A stretch of 64,000 bases of DNA from Acidimicrobiaceae bacterium. Its GTDB lineage: Bacteria > Actinomycetota > Acidimicrobiia > Acidimicrobiales > Aldehydirespiratoraceae. Position numbers and translations under genes: made by a program. The notes below the pieces were generated by a model. That model was not told the DNA's origin, did not search any database, and saw only the letters and a list, made by a program, of their open reading frames with translations. Positions 51,279 through 64,000 of this stretch are shown piece after piece. The stretch's first letter is position 1. Each line of letters opens with the position of its first letter. The stretch is taken from the NCBI GenBank assembly GCA_016845585.1, contig JAERSO010000026.1:1-64000 (forward strand). Direction: 5' to 3'.

Positions 51279-51316
51279 GGACGGCCTGTGGTCCTGAGAT
51301 GACCACGGGCCGGTCC
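51279..51316 (+). terminator. Terminator-like hairpin after rplL
   Basis: GGCCTGTGGTC and GACCACGGGCC pair around CTGAGAT, with one G-T pair and flanking GGAC/GTCC extending the stem. There is no T-run, so it may act as a processing site or a Rho-type terminator. Confidence 0.6.
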
Positions 51317-51393
51317 GAAAACCGAGATTGTGTGGTGGCGTCGGCCTTCTGGTCGGCGCCACTGCCGTTTTCGGCGCCGGTAGGGTGCCGCGC

Positions 51394-52386
51394 ATGAGTG
51401 ATCCGATTTCGCATGTGAACGTCTGGCCGGTCGAGAACGAACTCCTGGTGACGTGGCGGGGCGGGTCGGAGAACGTGAGCGTCTTCGTCAGCGACGACCC
51501 CATCGATGCCGGCACCGATGTACGTGCCCCCGGTGGCCCCGGCCGGGTCACGGTGGAGCGAGGCCGACGGACCTACGTACACCTCTTCGATCCCGAGGAT
51601 GGATTCACGGTGACGGCCGAGCGGGTGTTGACGCACATCCCGGTTCGGAACTTCCGCGACATCGGCGGCTATCCGACGATGGACGGGACGGCGACGCGGT
51701 GGGGACAGGTCTTTCGCAGCGGCCGTCTCGACGAGTTGACCGAAGACGACCACGATCATCTCCGCGCCCTCGGCATCACAAGGGTCTTCGATCTCCGCAC
51801 CGATACGGAGGTCGAGAACAACCCGAACCACCTGCCCGACGACATCACGGAGGAGCGGATGCCGATGTCGAGTTCCGCGGCCGTGCCCAAGGGACTGTTC
51901 GAGCGGGTGCTCGACGGCGACATCACGAGCTACACCATGGACGACATGGCGGCGGGCTATCTGCGCATGCTCGAGGTGTTCCCGCATTACATCAACCGGA
52001 TGGTGAGCGCCGTCGCCTCCGGCGAGAAGATCCTGTTCCACTGCACCGCCGGCAAGGACCGAACCGGAATCACGGCGATGACGATGCTGGGCATCGCGAG
52101 CGTCGCCGATGCGCATGTGCTCGACGACTACGAGATCTCCGCGCAGTACCAACCCGAGGGCCGCGTGGAGCAGTTCACCGAGGAGTTCAGGCGCAACGGG
52201 ATCGATCCGGAGCCCTACGATCTCCACTCGATGCTCGGCTCTCCCCGTCCGGTGATGAAGAAGACGCTCCTGGGACTGCGGGAGCGCTGGAACGACCACC
52301 GGGGCTACCACGAGCACCTCGGTCTGGATCAGGACACCGTCGACGCGGCACGCGCGAATCTCCGCTTCGAACAGCCCGCTGGGTGA
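51394..52386 (+). CDS. Tyrosine-protein phosphatase
   Basis: A 330-aa protein. An N-terminal beta-rich domain of about 90 residues is followed by a phosphatase domain starting R-N-F-R-D-I-G-G-Y and carrying the P-loop H-C-T-A-G-K-D-R-T-G (C-x5-R), as in the MptpB/LipA-type dual-specificity phosphatases. These remove phosphate from tyrosine or phosphoinositides. There is no signal peptide. It sits between rplL and rpoB, with its own spacing from both. The substrate is unknown. Confidence 0.88.
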   Translation: MSDPISHVNVWPVENELLVTWRGGSENVSVFVSDDPIDAGTDVRAPGGPGRVTVERGRRTYVHLFDPEDGFTVTAERVLTHIPVRNFRDIGGYPTMDGTATRWGQVFRSGRLDELTEDDHDHLRALGITRVFDLRTDTEVENNPNHLPDDITEERMPMSSSAAVPKGLFERVLDGDITSYTMDDMAAGYLRMLEVFPHYINRMVSAVASGEKILFHCTAGKDRTGITAMTMLGIASVADAHVLDDYEISAQYQPEGRVEQFTEEFRRNGIDPEPYDLHSMLGSPRPVMKKTLLGLRERWNDHRGYHEHLGLDQDTVDAARANLRFEQPAG

Positions 52387-52427
52387 GATTTCGCGTGTAA
52401 CAGTCCGGTTGCGGTGCGCAGAGTTGC

Positions 52428-52456
52428 TTGACCTCGGCAACTTCGTTCTCTACCCT
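52428..52456 (+). promoter_or_regulatory. Candidate sigma-A promoter P1 of rpoBC
   Basis: TTGACC, a 17-base spacer and TACCCT, about 220 bases before the rpoB start. Consensus spacing and a good -35 box. Confidence 0.6.
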
Positions 52457-52536
52457 CCACGGTTAATCGGCGCCTCCCGAAGGCCCCGGATGAAGCACCG
52501 CCCGAATTGGCCGGTGCCCCTTCGGGTTGTCCAGAG

Positions 52537-52565
52537 TTGCCTGAGGCCCCCTGTCGCACTAGTCT
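52537..52565 (+). promoter_or_regulatory. Candidate sigma-A promoter P2 of rpoBC
   Basis: TTGCCT, a 17-base spacer and TAGTCT, about 110 bases before the rpoB start. Two tandem promoters would compensate for separation of rpoB from the rplJ-rplL unit. Confidence 0.5.
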
Positions 52566-52673
52566 TGTAGCGAACGTGGTCGTCGTCGCGCGTTTTTCCG
52601 CTCCCTCACGAGTGGTTTCCCGCGCCCCGGCGGCCGCTTTGCGTCCTCTTTCACGGCCAAACCGGGAGTCCTT

Positions 52674-56264
<3,591 letters not shown>

Positions 56265-56287
56265 GAAAGAGCTGAGGGAGAACAGTC

Positions 56288-60208
<3,921 letters not shown>

Positions 60209-60221
60209 CCAGACAACACTC

Positions 60222-60274
60222 CGAAATTGCTGCCGATCGACCCCGCTGAGCGGGGCGAATCGGCAGCAATTTCG
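60222..60274. repeat. Family 2 inverted repeat, copy 2 (rpoC terminator candidate)
   Basis: Outer arms CGAAATTGCTGCCGAT and its exact complement around an inner hairpin CCCCGC...GCGGGG; followed by TCGTTTTGG. It shares the outer arm CGAAATTGCTGCCG with the copy at 27.4 kb while the inner stem differs. Confidence 0.85.
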
Positions 60275-60347
60275 TCGTTTTGGGGTGCCGACGCCGGAGG
60301 GACCGGATGTGGGTGCCGCAGCTTTTTGCGTTTGCGCGCCGCGCGGG

Positions 60348-60376
60348 TTGAGGTTCCCCACTTCCCCTCGTATGCT
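60348..60376 (+). promoter_or_regulatory. Candidate sigma-A promoter of the rpsL-rpsG-fusA-tuf operon
   Basis: TTGAGG, a 17-base spacer and TATGCT, about 100 bases before rpsL and after the rpoC terminator. Confidence 0.6.
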
Positions 60377-60476
60377 TTTCTGCTGGCCTTGACGCGCGTG
60401 CCGCGTGCACCGCTGTGTCGGCCGATCGACATTGGTCTCTGGAGTCAGAGATCTCATGAATCACAAGGATTACTCC

Positions 60477-60848
60477 GTGCCCACAATTCAGCAGCTGGTC
60501 CGCAAGGGCCGCCAGACGAAGCGCCGCAAGGAAGCCACGCCGGCGCTCAAGGGCGCCCCGCAGCGCCGTGGTGTGTGCACCCGCGTCTACACCGCCACGC
60601 CGAAGAAGCCGAACTCCGCGCTTCGCAAGGTCGCGCGTGTGCGCCTGACCTCCGGCACCGAGGTCACCGCCTACATCCCCGGTGAGGGCCACAACCTGCA
60701 GGAGCACTCCATCGTGCTCGTGCGTGGTGGCCGTGTGAAGGACCTGCCCGGCGTTCGCTACAAGATCGTCCGTGGCACCCTCGACACCTCCGGTGTGCGT
60801 GATCGCAAGCAGGCCCGTAGCCGCTACGGCGTGAAGAAGGACAGCTGA
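60477..60848 (+). CDS. rpsL: 30S ribosomal protein S12
   Basis: A 123-aa S12. GTG 60477 gives the universal N-terminus (M/V)[11 protein letters not shown] and has AAGGA 7 bases upstream; the in-frame ATG 21 bases earlier would add [20 protein letters not shown] and [12 protein letters not shown] are the conserved decoding-centre loops, without known streptomycin-resistance changes. rpsG starts one base after the stop. Confidence 0.96.
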   Translation: MPTIQQLVRKGRQTKRRKEATPALKGAPQRRGVCTRVYTATPKKPNSALRKVARVRLTSGTEVTAYIPGEGHNLQEHSIVLVRGGRVKDLPGVRYKIVRGTLDTSGVRDRKQARSRYGVKKDS

Positions 60849-60849
60849 C

Positions 60850-61320
60850 ATGCCGCGTAAGGGCCCCGCACAGCGTCGCGAGATCCAGCCGGATCCGATC
60901 CACAAGTCGGTTCTCGTCACCCAGTTCGTGAACAAGGTGCTGCAGCGCGGCAAGCGCTCCACCGCTGAGAAGATCGTCTACGACGCCCTCAACATCGTCG
61001 AAGAGAAGACGGGCGGCTCGCCGGTCGATGCGCTGAAGCGTGCCGTCGACAATGTCCGCCCGCAGCTCGAGGTCCGCAGCCGCCGTGTCGGTGGCGCGAC
61101 CTACCAGGTGCCCGTCGAGGTTCGTCCTCGTCGTGCCACCACCCTCGCCATTCGCTGGATGGTCGGCTTCTCACGCGATCGTCGTGAGCGCACCATGGCC
61201 GAGCGTCTCGCCAACGAGATTCTCGACGCCAGCAACGGCATCGGCGCTTCCTGCAAGCGTCGTGAAGACCTTCAGAAGATGGCCGAGGCCAACAAGGCCT
61301 TCGCCCACTACCGCTGGTAG
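60850..61320 (+). CDS. rpsG: 30S ribosomal protein S7
   Basis: A 156-aa S7 of standard length: [12 protein letters not shown], then [30 protein letters not shown] and [21 protein letters not shown]. It nucleates the 30S head and is the classical autoregulator of str operons. A long hairpin in the 137-base gap to fusA could be its target. Confidence 0.97.
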   Translation: MPRKGPAQRREIQPDPIHKSVLVTQFVNKVLQRGKRSTAEKIVYDALNIVEEKTGGSPVDALKRAVDNVRPQLEVRSRRVGGATYQVPVEVRPRRATTLAIRWMVGFSRDRRERTMAERLANEILDASNGIGASCKRREDLQKMAEANKAFAHYRW

Positions 61321-61356
61321 TCGCTTCGGCGACTGTCCGTACCAAGTTCCCTCCAA

Positions 61357-61392
61357 CGACCGGGCTGTCCACATCGGACAAGGGCCCGGTCG
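61357..61392 (+). promoter_or_regulatory. Two-part hairpin between rpsG and fusA
   Basis: CGACCGGGC pairs with GCCCGGTCG, and inside it TGTCC pairs with GGACA around ACATC, leaving a 3-base bulge. No T-run follows, so it may be an attenuator, S7-binding site or processing site. Confidence 0.55.
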
Positions 61393-61457
61393 TGGTGCGT
61401 AGGAACCATTCACCCGGTTCCCCCCGCATCGACACACTGAACACCTAGGAAAGCCCC

Positions 61458-63551
<2,094 letters not shown>

Positions 63552-63591
63552 TCGTCTCCGAACCCAAATCAGAGAACAAGGAAGAATAGTT

Positions 63592-64000
63592 ATGGCCAAG
63601 GAGACGTTCGAGCGGAACAAGCCTCACGTCAACGTGGGAACGATGGGACACATCGACCACGGCAAGACGACGCTCACCGCTGCGATCACCAAAGTCCTCG
63701 CTGACAACGTCGAAGGCTCCGCCTTCACCGAGTTCGCCAACATCGACAACGCTCCTGAGGAGCGCGAGCGTGGCATCACGATCAACGTGTCGCACGTGGA
63801 GTACGAGACGGACAACCGTCACTACGCCCACGTCGACATGCCCGGTCACGCCGACTACATCAAGAACATGATCACCGGTGCGGCCCAGGTCGACGGTGCC
63901 ATCCTCGTGGTGTCCGCCGCTGACGGCCCGATGCCCCAGACCCGTGAGCACGTGCTGCTCGCTCGTCAGGTCGGCGTCCCGAAGATCGTTGTCGCTCTCA
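63592..64000 (+). CDS. tuf: Elongation factor Tu, 5' part (cut by window end)
   Basis: The first 136 codons of EF-Tu: [29 protein letters not shown], switch [10 protein letters not shown] and switch [14 protein letters not shown]. The invariant P-loop and Gly of the first domain are intact. It lies 40 bases after fusA with GGAAGAA before the ATG. It delivers aminoacyl-tRNA to the ribosome. Confidence 0.97.
   Translation, partial: MAKETFERNKPHVNVGTMGHIDHGKTTLTAAITKVLADNVEGSAFTEFANIDNAPEERERGITINVSHVEYETDNRHYAHVDMPGHADYIKNMITGAAQVDGAILVVSAADGPMPQTREHVLLARQVGVPKIVVAL

Overview
This 64 kb window has high GC and codon third positions rich in G and C. Its gene content is actinobacterial: a mycofactocin locus, an NDMA-dependent alcohol dehydrogenase, a SARP/BTAD regulator domain and an MT0933-like small protein. 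I infer a deep-branching actinobacterium, probably Acidimicrobiia-like, from gene content and protein style; no rRNA is present to confirm it.

Layout. 1-1.36 kb is a mobile-element scar: the 3' end of an IS3-type transposase, an orphan exonuclease-like gene, and an IS256-like end abutting a PAS/histidine kinase that has lost its N-terminus. 2.6-19.5 kb is a catabolic and housekeeping block: acyl-CoA enzymes, OsmC, mscL, a tandem GNAT protein, a DMSP-lyase-like cupin, acs, a type I sulfatase, two SDRs, a rifampin-phosphotransferase-like protein without its ATP domain, and a P450-alcohol dehydrogenase-TetR operon with a dyad operator candidate at the P450 start. 19.5-23.7 kb holds htpX, yajQ, a frameshifted GT2/PilZ gene, tRNA-Tyr and small genes. 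23.8-41.7 kb is a dispersed mycofactocin region: mftA-mftB-mftC, then mftD-mftE-SDR-NDMA alcohol dehydrogenase, then mftF. Interspersed are an alpha/beta hydrolase-SARP fusion, a MoxR/VWA pair whose second gene lacks a normal start and is preceded by a frameshift-like signal, a one-module A-T-TE synthetase with a beta-alanine-like pocket, and an amidohydrolase. mftA is 51 aa and absent from the ORF track.

44.3-64 kb is the transcription/translation superoperon: tRNA-Thr, tRNA-Met, an ECF sigma/anti-sigma pair, tRNA-Trp, secE, nusG, rplK, rplA, rplJ, rplL, rpoB, rpoC, rpsL, rpsG, fusA and the start of tuf. It is interrupted by a membrane protein (between rplA and rplJ) and a tyrosine phosphatase (between rplL and rpoB). 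RpoC lacks all four cysteines of the second zinc site.

Two families of intergenic inverted repeats run through the window. Family 1 has seven copies with core TGGGG-N5-CCCCA and variable complementary arms; several copies supply the stop codons of the flanking genes, and one sits between rplK and rplA. Family 2 has two copies with outer arm CGAAATTGCTGCCG around a different inner hairpin, placed at gene-convergence or operon ends. Functional linkage in the middle region: MftC, helped by MftB, modifies MftA; MftE releases the C-terminal dipeptide product; MftD oxidises it; MftF glycosylates it; the adjacent SDR and NDMA-type alcohol dehydrogenase are the expected clients.
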